Positions 1 to 6,146 of a stretch of 7,250 bases of DNA are shown here, piece by piece. The stretch lies in the NCBI GenBank assembly GCA_013815505.1, contig JACDGA010000089.1:1-7250 (forward strand), read 5' to 3'. Numbering within the stretch: position 1 is the stretch's first letter; every line of letters starts with the position of its first letter. Position numbers and translations under genes: made by a program. Source of the DNA: Acidimicrobiia bacterium (GTDB lineage Bacteria > Actinomycetota > Acidimicrobiia > Acidimicrobiales > Ilumatobacteraceae). The notes below the pieces were generated by a model. The model was not told the DNA's origin and ran no database searches. It saw only the letters and a program-made list of their open reading frames with translations.

Positions 1-887
1 CCCTCGTCCTCCTCGCCGGCTGTGCGCTGTCGCTCACGCTGATGCCGGTCGGGATCGGGGGTCTTGTCAGCCACCAGTTGCGGTGGCTCTGGCCCGTCGG
101 CGCGGTCGTCCTCGTCGTCGTGCTCACGAGCGTGGCGGACGCCCTGAAGCCGTTCATGTCTCGGCGGGTCGGCGATGCGGTGGTGCTGACGGCCGGCCTC
201 ATCGTCGCTGCGGTGACGCTGCCGACGTACGTCTCACCGCACGGGCCGACGACAGGCCGTGACAGCCTCGTCACCGCCCGCAAGCTCGACGACCAGATCG
301 ACGTGCTCGAGGACCGCGGCACCGTGTTGATCGACGTCTCGACGCTCCTGTTCGCGGAGCCCTACAGCGGCTACCTCTTCTCCGAACTGGCTCGTCGTGA
401 CATCCCATTCGTCTTCGAGGACGAGTCGATGATCCGCCAGTTCGGCGAGGGGCGTCGCAATCGCGGCGACGCAACGTCGCGGATCTGGCTGCGCCAAGGG
501 GCCGCTGCGATCGAAGGTGAGGCCGGGCGTCCCGACGTGCAGCGAATCGCGCTCGCCAGAGCGCTCGACACAGCGGAGACGGGCGAGCTCGAGGGCCTCG
601 AGCAGGCGCTACGAGCGGACGCAAGCGAGAACGGGTTGCGCCTCAATGACGAGGGGCAGCGCGCCGCCGGGGAGGGGCGACTCCCGGCATCGGCGCTCGA
701 CCCCGATCCTGACCAGCACCCGTTCGAATCCATCGGCGACCTCAACCTCGCCGTGCGCGAAGGGTGGCTGGACCTGACACCCGATCAAGCCACCAGGTAC
801 CAGCGCCTCGTCGCGCTCCGCACGCGCCAGGCCTTCGACACCGTCGCAATCTTCGCCGCTCCCATCGATGTCCGACCCTCTGAGTGA
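1..887 (+). CDS. Polytopic membrane protein with long C-terminal soluble tail (5' end outside window)
   Basis: The frame is open from the first complete codon at position 3 through a TGA at 885-887, so the gene starts upstream. An internal ATG at 42 is not a convincing start, because hydrophobic sequence (LVLLAGCALSLTL) precedes it in frame. Two hydrophobic segments follow, at about 84-137 and 177-230, and look like the last transmembrane helices. They are followed by a hydrophilic, acidic tail of about 215 residues. The tail contains a beta-strand-like stretch (LIDVSTLLFAEPYSGY, from 327), then IPFVFEDE and an R/G-rich turn. This architecture resembles actinobacterial multi-helix envelope proteins, including GT-C-like glycosyltransferases whose catalytic part lies in the N-terminal membrane region, but that region is missing here and the class cannot be confirmed. 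The methyltransferase begins 24 bases downstream on the same strand, suggesting an operon with a glycan role. The membrane-protein call is solid; the function is unknown. Confidence 0.8.
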   Translation, partial: LVLLAGCALSLTLMPVGIGGLVSHQLRWLWPVGAVVLVVVLTSVADALKPFMSRRVGDAVVLTAGLIVAAVTLPTYVSPHGPTTGRDSLVTARKLDDQIDVLEDRGTVLIDVSTLLFAEPYSGYLFSELARRDIPFVFEDESMIRQFGEGRRNRGDATSRIWLRQGAAAIEGEAGRPDVQRIALARALDTAETGELEGLEQALRADASENGLRLNDEGQRAAGEGRLPASALDPDPDQHPFESIGDLNLAVREGWLDLTPDQATRYQRLVALRTRQAFDTVAIFAAPIDVRPSE

Positions 888-908
888 GCGGCATCGTTAC
901 GATGCCGC
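888..908 (+). repeat. Perfect 9-bp inverted repeat with 3-base loop in an intergenic gap
   Basis: The arms GCGGCATCG (888-896) and CGATGCCGC (900-908) are exact reverse complements around the loop TTA (897-899). The repeat begins at the base after the membrane-protein stop codon and ends 3 bases before the methyltransferase GTG at 912. In RNA it would form a short stable hairpin. No T-run follows it, so it is not a canonical intrinsic terminator. It occupies the space where a Shine-Dalgarno sequence for the downstream gene would lie, and no purine-rich SD is visible there. It could be a translational or processing element, or a DNA operator dyad. The symmetry is directly visible; any role is inferred. 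Confidence 0.8.
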
Positions 909-911
909 CCT

Positions 912-1670
912 GTGGATCTCAGCGAACGGTGTGACGTCGACGTACGACGCCATCCGTGGGAAGTCGCACGCGCCCGGTTCTTCCGCCGGCTGATCGCCCG
1001 ACACGTCGATGTCGGCACGCTCGGCGCGGTCCTCGACGTCGGCGCCGGCGACGGCTGGTTCGCCGGCGAGCTCGCTGACGACGTGGCGGCGTCGTGCCGG
1101 ATCACGTGCTGGGACGTCAACTACAGCGACGCCGACCTGCACGTGCCAGCGCACCTTGGGAGACGGATCATGCGCACGACGGAAACGCCGGAGGGGACGT
1201 TCGACCTGATCCTGTTGCTCGACGTCATCGAGCACATCGCCAAGGACGAGCAGTTCCTTCGAGATGAGATCACGCCCAGGATGCATGCGCGCTCGAGGCT
1301 CGTCGTCAGCGTCCCCGCCTACCAGCGGCTCTACTCACACCACGACGTCGCACTCGGCCACGAGCGTCGCTACGGGCCGTCGCAGCTGCGGCGGCTGCTC
1401 GCTGCGCACCTCGAGGTCGACGAGTCCGGCGGACTGTTCACGTTGCTGCTTGCGCCGAGGGCGGCTGCGCTGGTGCTCGAGCGGGCGGGGCGCTCCCCCG
1501 GCAAGGCCGGCGTCGGCCGGTGGGAACGTGGATCGGCCGTCACGAAGACTCTCACCGCCATGCTCGACGCCGACGCCCGCGGCGGGGCGTGGCTTGGACG
1601 ACACGGCATCGCCGTGCCCGGTCTGTCGACGTGGGCGGTGTGCAGGCTCCCCGAGAAGCACCTGCCGTGA
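912..1670 (+). CDS. Class I SAM-dependent methyltransferase
   Basis: This 252-residue soluble protein starts at GTG 912, the only plausible in-frame start after the upstream stop; the next ATG would remove the SAM site. Motif I is the glycine-rich LDVGAGDG at residues 41-48. The acidic residue D68 in CWDVNY fits the end of strand 2, which usually contacts the SAM ribose. The post-motif segment LLLDVIEHI (101-109) is typical of Methyltransf_11/23-type enzymes. SVPAYQRLYSHHDVALGH (133-150), followed by ERRYG and LRRLL, matches a pattern common in methyltransferases encoded in glycan clusters. The expected reaction is methyl transfer from S-adenosylmethionine to a small molecule, sugar or lipid; the acceptor is not predictable. 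There is no signal peptide or membrane helix. It lies 24 bases after the membrane-protein gene and overlaps the next gene by 4 bases, so all three are probably co-transcribed. No clear SD precedes it; a perfect hairpin sits there instead. Confidence 0.9.
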   Translation: MDLSERCDVDVRRHPWEVARARFFRRLIARHVDVGTLGAVLDVGAGDGWFAGELADDVAASCRITCWDVNYSDADLHVPAHLGRRIMRTTETPEGTFDLILLLDVIEHIAKDEQFLRDEITPRMHARSRLVVSVPAYQRLYSHHDVALGHERRYGPSQLRRLLAAHLEVDESGGLFTLLLAPRAAALVLERAGRSPGKAGVGRWERGSAVTKTLTAMLDADARGGAWLGRHGIAVPGLSTWAVCRLPEKHLP

Positions 1671-2431
1671 CCTCACGTCCTGGCGCGACGATCGTCATCC
1701 CGTGCTTCGACGAAGCCGAGCGGCTGCGCCCCGAAGCAGTGGGCGAGCTCGCCGCCGCCAGCGGAGCACGGGTGCTGCTCGTTGACGACGGATCGACGGA
1801 CGCGACACCGGAGATCCTCTCAAGGCTGGTCGCCGCTGCCGGTGATCCCAGCACGATCGCGTCGCTCCAGCTCGCCGACAACCGGGGGAAGGCAGAGGCG
1901 GTCCGCAGGGGGATGCAGCTGGCGCTCGACGATGGTGCCTCCGTCGTCGGGTACTGCGACGCCGACTTCTCCACTCCCCCGCACGAGGTCGCACGGCTGC
2001 TCGACGTGCTCGATGACGCCGCCGATGTCGACGTCGTCCTCGGCAGCCGCGTCGGGTTGCTCGGGTCGGACGTCCAACGGTCACACGCGCGTCACTACCT
2101 CGGGCGGCTCTTCGCCACGGCGGCGAGCGCCGCACTGAGGATGAAGGTGTACGACACGCAATGCGGGGCGAAGGTGTTCGCCGACACCCCGGCGCTTCGT
2201 GCTGCACTTGCGGACCCGTTCCGCTCGGTGTGGGCGTTCGACGTCGAGCTGCTCGCCCGTCTCCGGCACGGCGCACCGCCGACCGCGCCGGGGCTCGGCA
2301 TCGAGCGGTTCCTCGAGATCCCGCTCCGCACGTGGCGCGACGTGGGTGCGTCCAAGCTCAGCGTGCGTGGTGCCGGCCGGGCCGCCGTCGACGTTGCACG
2401 CATCGCCATCGACGGCCGCCGGAACCGGTGA
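1667..2431 (+). CDS. Family 2 glycosyltransferase, dolichyl/polyprenyl-phosphate sugar synthase type
   Basis: This 254-residue GT-A fold enzyme probably transfers a hexose from a nucleotide sugar to polyprenyl phosphate on the cytoplasmic face of the membrane. GTG 1667 was chosen as the start because it lies just before the first beta strand (ATIVIPCFDEAERL, residues 7-20). It overlaps the methyltransferase stop as GTGA and has a weak purine stretch GAGAAG at 1653-1658. Motifs in order are VDDGSTD (39-45), NRGKAEAVRRGM (72-83), the metal-binding DAD in CDADFSTP (97-104), LGSR (125-128), DTQCGAKVF (163-171), WAFDVELL (189-196) and TWRDVGASKL (222-231). DTQCGAKVF together with the W-x-DV-x-x-SKL ending is characteristic of the DPM1/dolichyl-phosphate glucosyltransferase branch. 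There are no C-terminal transmembrane helices, unlike the longer fused forms. The coupling suggests it works with the methyltransferase and membrane protein. Whether the donor is UDP-glucose, GDP-mannose or another sugar cannot be told. Confidence 0.92.
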   Translation: MTSRPGATIVIPCFDEAERLRPEAVGELAAASGARVLLVDDGSTDATPEILSRLVAAAGDPSTIASLQLADNRGKAEAVRRGMQLALDDGASVVGYCDADFSTPPHEVARLLDVLDDAADVDVVLGSRVGLLGSDVQRSHARHYLGRLFATAASAALRMKVYDTQCGAKVFADTPALRAALADPFRSVWAFDVELLARLRHGAPPTAPGLGIERFLEIPLRTWRDVGASKLSVRGAGRAAVDVARIAIDGRRNR

Positions 2432-2459
2432 CCGAACCGACCAGGTGCTGCGGGCAGGG

Positions 2460-2750
2460 TCAGGCTGTGTCGTCGGACGATTCGGCGAGCACGCCGGCGC
2501 TGACCGCGAGGGCGGCGGCGACGGCGGCGGCGCGCTCGACGATCGCCGAGAAGTAGTGCCCCGTGACGACGTTGCCGCCGATCGTCGGGGGGTCGCCGAG
2601 CGATCGCAGCAGGGCACCGACCTCCTCGGGGATCGTGATGGGCTCGACGGGCGGCAGCGGGTCCGGTGTCCGCCAGATGTCGACGGGCTTCGGCGGCCTC
2701 CCCCGGGGCGACCGGTTGCGACCGGAACGACGGCGCCGTGGCTGGTTCAT
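2460..2750 (-). CDS. Small basic protein with AT-hook-like motif, translationally coupled to the SNF2 helicase
   Basis: This 96-residue protein starts at ATG 2750-2748, which overlaps the helicase stop (ATGA, 2750-2747). A good SD, GAGGGA, lies at 2762-2757 with a 6-base spacer. The first 22 residues are very basic (six Arg by residue 11) and contain RSPRGRPPKP at 13-22, which matches the P-R-G-R-P core of AT-hooks. A proline-rich linker follows (about 28-41), then EEVGALLRSLGDPP (42-55), and an alanine-rich amphipathic helix at about 65-90. There are no cysteines, no signal peptide and no catalytic motif. The middle and C-terminal part reminds me of the tail of SWIM zinc-finger proteins that often accompany this helicase class, but the zinc-binding part is absent. 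The likely role is DNA binding or acting as an accessory subunit for the helicase; this is inference. It ends 28 bases from the converging GT2 gene. The gene is well supported; the function is unknown. Confidence 0.78.
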   Translation of the reverse strand: MNQPRRRRSGRNRSPRGRPPKPVDIWRTPDPLPPVEPITIPEEVGALLRSLGDPPTIGGNVVTGHYFSAIVERAAAVAAALAVSAGVLAESSDDTA

Positions 2751-5700
2751 CGATCATCCCTCAACAGCTCGTCGGGACGGAGTCCGAGGGCGATGCCGAG
2801 CTGCTCGCTGCTGAGATCGGCGATCGAGCTCGACTTCGGCAGCACGAGCTGGGCGATGTGCCGCTTGCCGGCGACGACCTCCTCGACGCGCTCGTCGACG
2901 GTGCCGGGGCACACGAGGCGGTGCGAGATCACTGTGCGCTGCTGACCGATGCGCCACGCGCGGTCACGGGCCTGGTCTTCCACTGCCGGGTTCCACCAGC
3001 GGTCGTAGAGCACGACGTGGTTGGCCGCCGTGAGATTGAGGCCGGTGCCGCCAGCCTTCAGCGACAGCACGAGTGCGCCTGGGCCCGTGCCCTCCTGGAA
3101 CTCGGTGACGAGTGCGTCCCGCCGGCCGCGGGCGAGCCCGCCGTCGTAGCACGAGATCGGTGTGCCCGTGACCTCACTGAGGTGAACGGCGAGCCGCCGC
3201 CCCCACTGCGCAAAGTGGGTGAACACGAGGATCCGCTCGCCGGCGGCGAACACCGATTCGACGATCTCTTCGAGCCGGGAGAGCTTGCCCGAGCGACCGG
3301 TCAGCGAACCGCCGTCATCGCGGTACGCAGCGGGATGGTCGCAGATCTGCTTCAGCGCCGTGATCGCCGCCAGGATTGCGCCTTTCTTGCGCTCACCCGC
3401 ATCGGCGTCGGTGGCGATGACGAGCTCGTCGAGGACAGCCTGGTAGAGCCCGATCTGCTCGGCCGTCATCGTGCAGTGGTCGACCTCGTCGATCTTGTCG
3501 GGCAGTTCGGCGGCGACCTCGGGCTCGCTCTTGGTGCGGCGGAACAGGAGAATCCCGTTCAGCGCACGCAGCGCCGTCTCGCCGTCTCCCGAGAGCTGAG
3601 CGACGAACGCAGCTCGTGGCCCCACGAGGCCGGGGTTCGTGAAGTCGAGGATCGCCCATAGGTCGGCGAGCCCGTTCTCGATCGGCGTCCCGGTGAGCGC
3701 CAGGCGGGAGCGGGCGGGGATCCTCCGCAGCTGCTGCGCCGTGTCGCTGGCCGGGTTCTTGATCGCCTGCGCCTCGTCGAGCACGATCCGGTCCCACTCG
3801 ACCCCGGCGAGCGCCTCGATGTCGCGCACGGCCGTGGCGTACGTCGTGATGACCATCTCGGCCTCTGCGATCTCGGCGTCGAGCCGCTCGTTGGCAGAGC
3901 GCGAGGCACCGTGGTGCACGACGACACGGAGACCCGGGACGAAGCGTGCCGCCTCCGCCGCCCAGTTGCCGACGACGGCGGCCGGTGCGATGACGAGCGT
4001 CGTGGTCGGCGGCCCCTCGTGCGCAACCCGTGCCACGTGCGCAAGCACCGTCGGCGTCTTGCCGAGCCCCATGTCGAGGGCGAGGCAACCGCCGAGCTCG
4101 GCGGCATCGAGAAACCCGAGCCAGGTGAGCGCCTCTGCCTGGTACGTGCGCAGCTCGCCCACGAATCCTGGCGGCCGGCTGATCGGAGCTGTCGGCGCCT
4201 CGGCCGCCCGGCGCAGGAGATCGGTTGCCCAGCTGCGTCCGCGCACGTCGACGCCGCCGCGCAGACCGGTGCCGTCGAGGCCGATGCTGGCGCGCAGGAT
4301 CTCGGCGCCTGTGAGCTGCTTCGTCGCCGCCCGTTCTGCGAGCGCCGCTGCGGCCGCGTCGAGGTCGACTCGGTCGATCTCGACCCAGCCTCGAGGCGAC
4401 TGCACGAGCGGTCGTGCCTGGCGAGCGAGGCGAGCGACGTCGGCGGCGCTGAGCTCGACGTCGTCGTCGAAGACGACCGACCACACGACGTTGCTGAGCT
4501 GGTTGGCGCCGACGACGGTGCTCGCCGATGCCTCCGTGGACAGTCGCAGCGTCGGCGTCGCCTTGCGCCGCGACAGCGTCGGCACGCGCACGTCGAACCC
4601 GGCCGCGCCGAGCGTCGGGCCGGCGGCGGTCATGAAGTCCCACGCCTCCTCCTGGCTCAGGGCCACATGTCCGCGCCGATTCGCAGCCGCCCGATGGATC
4701 GTCGGGAAGAGACGACCGAGGCGCGTCCACTCGGCGGCGACGGGGTCGGAGGGACGTGTCCCGCGCAGGGCGGCGTTGATCGGGGTGAGTCGGCCGGCGG
4801 GCGACGGCACCGACACTGACAGCAACCACACACCGCCGGGCTCCGGCGCGTCGAGCTGCACCACGAGTCGGGCCACCGAACGCGATGTGACCGGTCGCGT
4901 CCACTGCTCGAGCGTCGAGGCCACGCCACGGACGTGAGCTGCTGGGGCGGCGAATGGTGTGCCGTCCATGCGAGCGATCAAGGCGTCGCGCACGTCGCGG
5001 GGGGAACTCACCACGGGCGGAGGAGCCGGCAGCTCCATGCGCTCGACGCTCTCGATCGCGATCGTCTCGACGACCGAGGCGATCACCGACGAGGTGATCG
5101 CCGAGGCGTCGCCCCCGCCGAGCGCGGCGACAGTGCCCGGCATGACGTCGGTGAGCGCAGAGATGGCCGGGCGGTCGATCAAGGCGGGACGCCAGCGGAC
5201 CTGCGCGTCGACGATCCCGTTGCGCGTCCGGTTGCCGACCTGCAGCGCCGGGACGATTGAACCGGAGGCGGCGAGGCGGACCCCCTCGAGGGCGACGTGA
5301 CCGAGCCAGAGCACGGCTGCGCCGACGCCGGTTCGTCCGTGTCCGCCGCCGACCGCGACGAGCCATCCGAGCGCGTCCTTCATCGGGATCGCCAGCGAGG
5401 CGGCTCGCTGCCCACCCGGCAGCGGCACGCCGGCGTGCACCTCCCAGCCGAGCGGCGGTCCGCCGATGGATTCGAGCCGGGCAGAGAGACCGTCGTGGTC
5501 CTCTGGCTCGACTCCTCGACCACCAGCCCAGACGACGACCTGCCCCGACGACCACGAGGCGTGGAGCTCGACCTCGCCGGGCTCGATCGGCTCGTCGGGT
5601 ACCTCCGGCTCGTTCGCAGTCGCCTGCGGGATGACGGCCGTCGCTGCACGATCGTGCGGCCGTGGCGTGCCGTTCTTGTTCGGTCGTAGCCCAGAGGCGA

Positions 5701-5929
5701 TGTCGCGGAGGTTGTCGAGCGTCTCGGCGAGGTCTCCGACCACCTGCTCGCGCTCATCGCCGGTGAGACGCCTCGCGGACGCCAGATCACGGTCGATGTC
5801 GACGATGAGCCCGTCGAGCACGGCGAGCGAGGCCCGGCGGTCGGCCTCGAGGCGCGCCGAGTCGTCCGTCGTCCCACGTCCATCCGCGATCGACCAGATC
5901 GCCGATTCAAGTTCTGCTACGTCGAGCAT
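2747..5929 (-). CDS. SNF2-family (SWI2/SNF2) DNA-dependent ATPase/helicase with N-terminal SNF2-associated region
   Basis: This 1060-residue superfamily 2 protein is predicted to use ATP hydrolysis to translocate on double-stranded DNA and remodel or displace bound protein. The ATPase core starts near residue 592 (LRTYQAEAL). It carries Walker A DMGLGKT (619-625, K624), Walker B DEAQ (718-721), motif III LTGTPIENGL (745-754), ILVFTHFAQWG (about 900), SLKAGGTGLNL and YDRWWNPAVEDQ (about 955-983), and RAWRIGQQR (about 990). All key residues are intact. Residues about 440-560 resemble the SNF2-associated domain of bacterial homologues (WVEIDRVDL and nearby). Residues 1-85 are charged and probably helical. 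The start at ATG 5929 is preceded by a weak GAAAGA with a 3-base spacer. In-frame ATGs at 5977 and 6013 are possible but lack an SD. The frame stays open to 6451, but that extension would overlap the divergent glycosyltransferase. The stop overlaps the next gene's ATG. No CxC...CxH SWIM motif is present. Confidence 0.93.
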   Translation of the reverse strand: MLDVAELESAIWSIADGRGTTDDSARLEADRRASLAVLDGLIVDIDRDLASARRLTGDEREQVVGDLAETLDNLRDIASGLRPNKNGTPRPHDRAATAVIPQATANEPEVPDEPIEPGEVELHASWSSGQVVVWAGGRGVEPEDHDGLSARLESIGGPPLGWEVHAGVPLPGGQRAASLAIPMKDALGWLVAVGGGHGRTGVGAAVLWLGHVALEGVRLAASGSIVPALQVGNRTRNGIVDAQVRWRPALIDRPAISALTDVMPGTVAALGGGDASAITSSVIASVVETIAIESVERMELPAPPPVVSSPRDVRDALIARMDGTPFAAPAAHVRGVASTLEQWTRPVTSRSVARLVVQLDAPEPGGVWLLSVSVPSPAGRLTPINAALRGTRPSDPVAAEWTRLGRLFPTIHRAAANRRGHVALSQEEAWDFMTAAGPTLGAAGFDVRVPTLSRRKATPTLRLSTEASASTVVGANQLSNVVWSVVFDDDVELSAADVARLARQARPLVQSPRGWVEIDRVDLDAAAAALAERAATKQLTGAEILRASIGLDGTGLRGGVDVRGRSWATDLLRRAAEAPTAPISRPPGFVGELRTYQAEALTWLGFLDAAELGGCLALDMGLGKTPTVLAHVARVAHEGPPTTTLVIAPAAVVGNWAAEAARFVPGLRVVVHHGASRSANERLDAEIAEAEMVITTYATAVRDIEALAGVEWDRIVLDEAQAIKNPASDTAQQLRRIPARSRLALTGTPIENGLADLWAILDFTNPGLVGPRAAFVAQLSGDGETALRALNGILLFRRTKSEPEVAAELPDKIDEVDHCTMTAEQIGLYQAVLDELVIATDADAGERKKGAILAAITALKQICDHPAAYRDDGGSLTGRSGKLSRLEEIVESVFAAGERILVFTHFAQWGRRLAVHLSEVTGTPISCYDGGLARGRRDALVTEFQEGTGPGALVLSLKAGGTGLNLTAANHVVLYDRWWNPAVEDQARDRAWRIGQQRTVISHRLVCPGTVDERVEEVVAGKRHIAQLVLPKSSSIADLSSEQLGIALGLRPDELLRDDR

Positions 5930-6146
5930 CGATCTTTCGGTGTCGTGTCGCCGGCACACCCGGACGACGTGTTGCATGCCACCAGCACGAGCGTGCGCGC
6001 CTCGGTCCGGCATGACCAGAAGTGTCAACCCTAGGTGGTGATGACGGCTCCGCCTCGGACCCTCGCAGATCGTCCGAGAACTTCGCCTCCTGTTCCGGGT
6101 CGGGAGTCGATGAGCAGCGCCCATCCAGGGTCCGTAGGGTGCGTCT
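5930..6146. promoter_or_regulatory. Divergent intergenic region between the SNF2 operon and the GT4 gene
   Basis: These 217 bases separate two outward-facing genes and must carry promoters for at least the helicase operon. On the minus strand a perfect TTGACA lies at 6028-6023, about 95 bases before the helicase ATG, but no convincing -10 hexamer follows at 16-18 bases. A small dyad (GCACG-AG-CGTGC, 5985-5996) lies between it and the gene. On the plus strand a TAGGGT at 6135-6140 lies just before the GT4 start. I see no convincing small gene, RNA gene or terminator here. The divergent-promoter role is inferred from gene orientation. Confidence 0.5.
6135..6140 (+). promoter_or_regulatory. Possible -10 element (TAGGGT) or SD (AGGG) just before the GT4 start
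   Basis: TAGGGT fits the actinobacterial TANNNT -10 pattern, and its last base is 6 bases from the GTG at 6147, the spacing expected for a leaderless transcript. The same bases contain AGGG (6136-6139), which could instead be a Shine-Dalgarno with a 7-base spacer. The region about 17 bases upstream has no good -35 hexamer. The two readings exclude each other, and sequence alone does not decide between them. Confidence 0.3.

Noticed and set aside
902..934. Tiny open frame ATG at 902 to TGA at 934 overlapping the methyltransferase start
   Set aside because: Ten codons, no SD, and its start lies within the hairpin arm; most likely chance.
1520..1666. Longer N-terminus for the GT2 from an ATG at 1520
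   Set aside because: The extension overlaps 147 bases of methyltransferase sequence and is Arg/His-rich without fold-like character; the GT2 fold begins directly after GTG 1667.
2432..2459. Bidirectional terminator in the 28-base convergent gap
   Set aside because: Only short or bulged pairings (for example GACC with GGTC) can be drawn, and there is no T-run on either strand.
2666..3661. A 331-codon plus-strand open frame opposite the helicase C-terminal part
   Set aside because: It lies antisense to conserved helicase motifs V and VI and to the small downstream gene, and shows no family signature.
3639..4937. A 432-codon plus-strand open frame opposite the helicase
   Set aside because: Serine/arginine-rich composition, no domain, and complete overlap with the strongly supported helicase core and N-terminal region.
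3393..5555. A 720-codon open frame on the minus strand inside the helicase gene
   Set aside because: It is an arginine- and alanine-rich shadow of the helicase in another frame, produced by high GC third-position bias; it has no recognisable motif.
6078..6095. LexA-type SOS box (GAAC...GTTC) upstream of the helicase
   Set aside because: The half-sites are separated by 10 bases instead of the 4 expected for the actinobacterial/Bacillus-type GAAC-N4-GTTC box.
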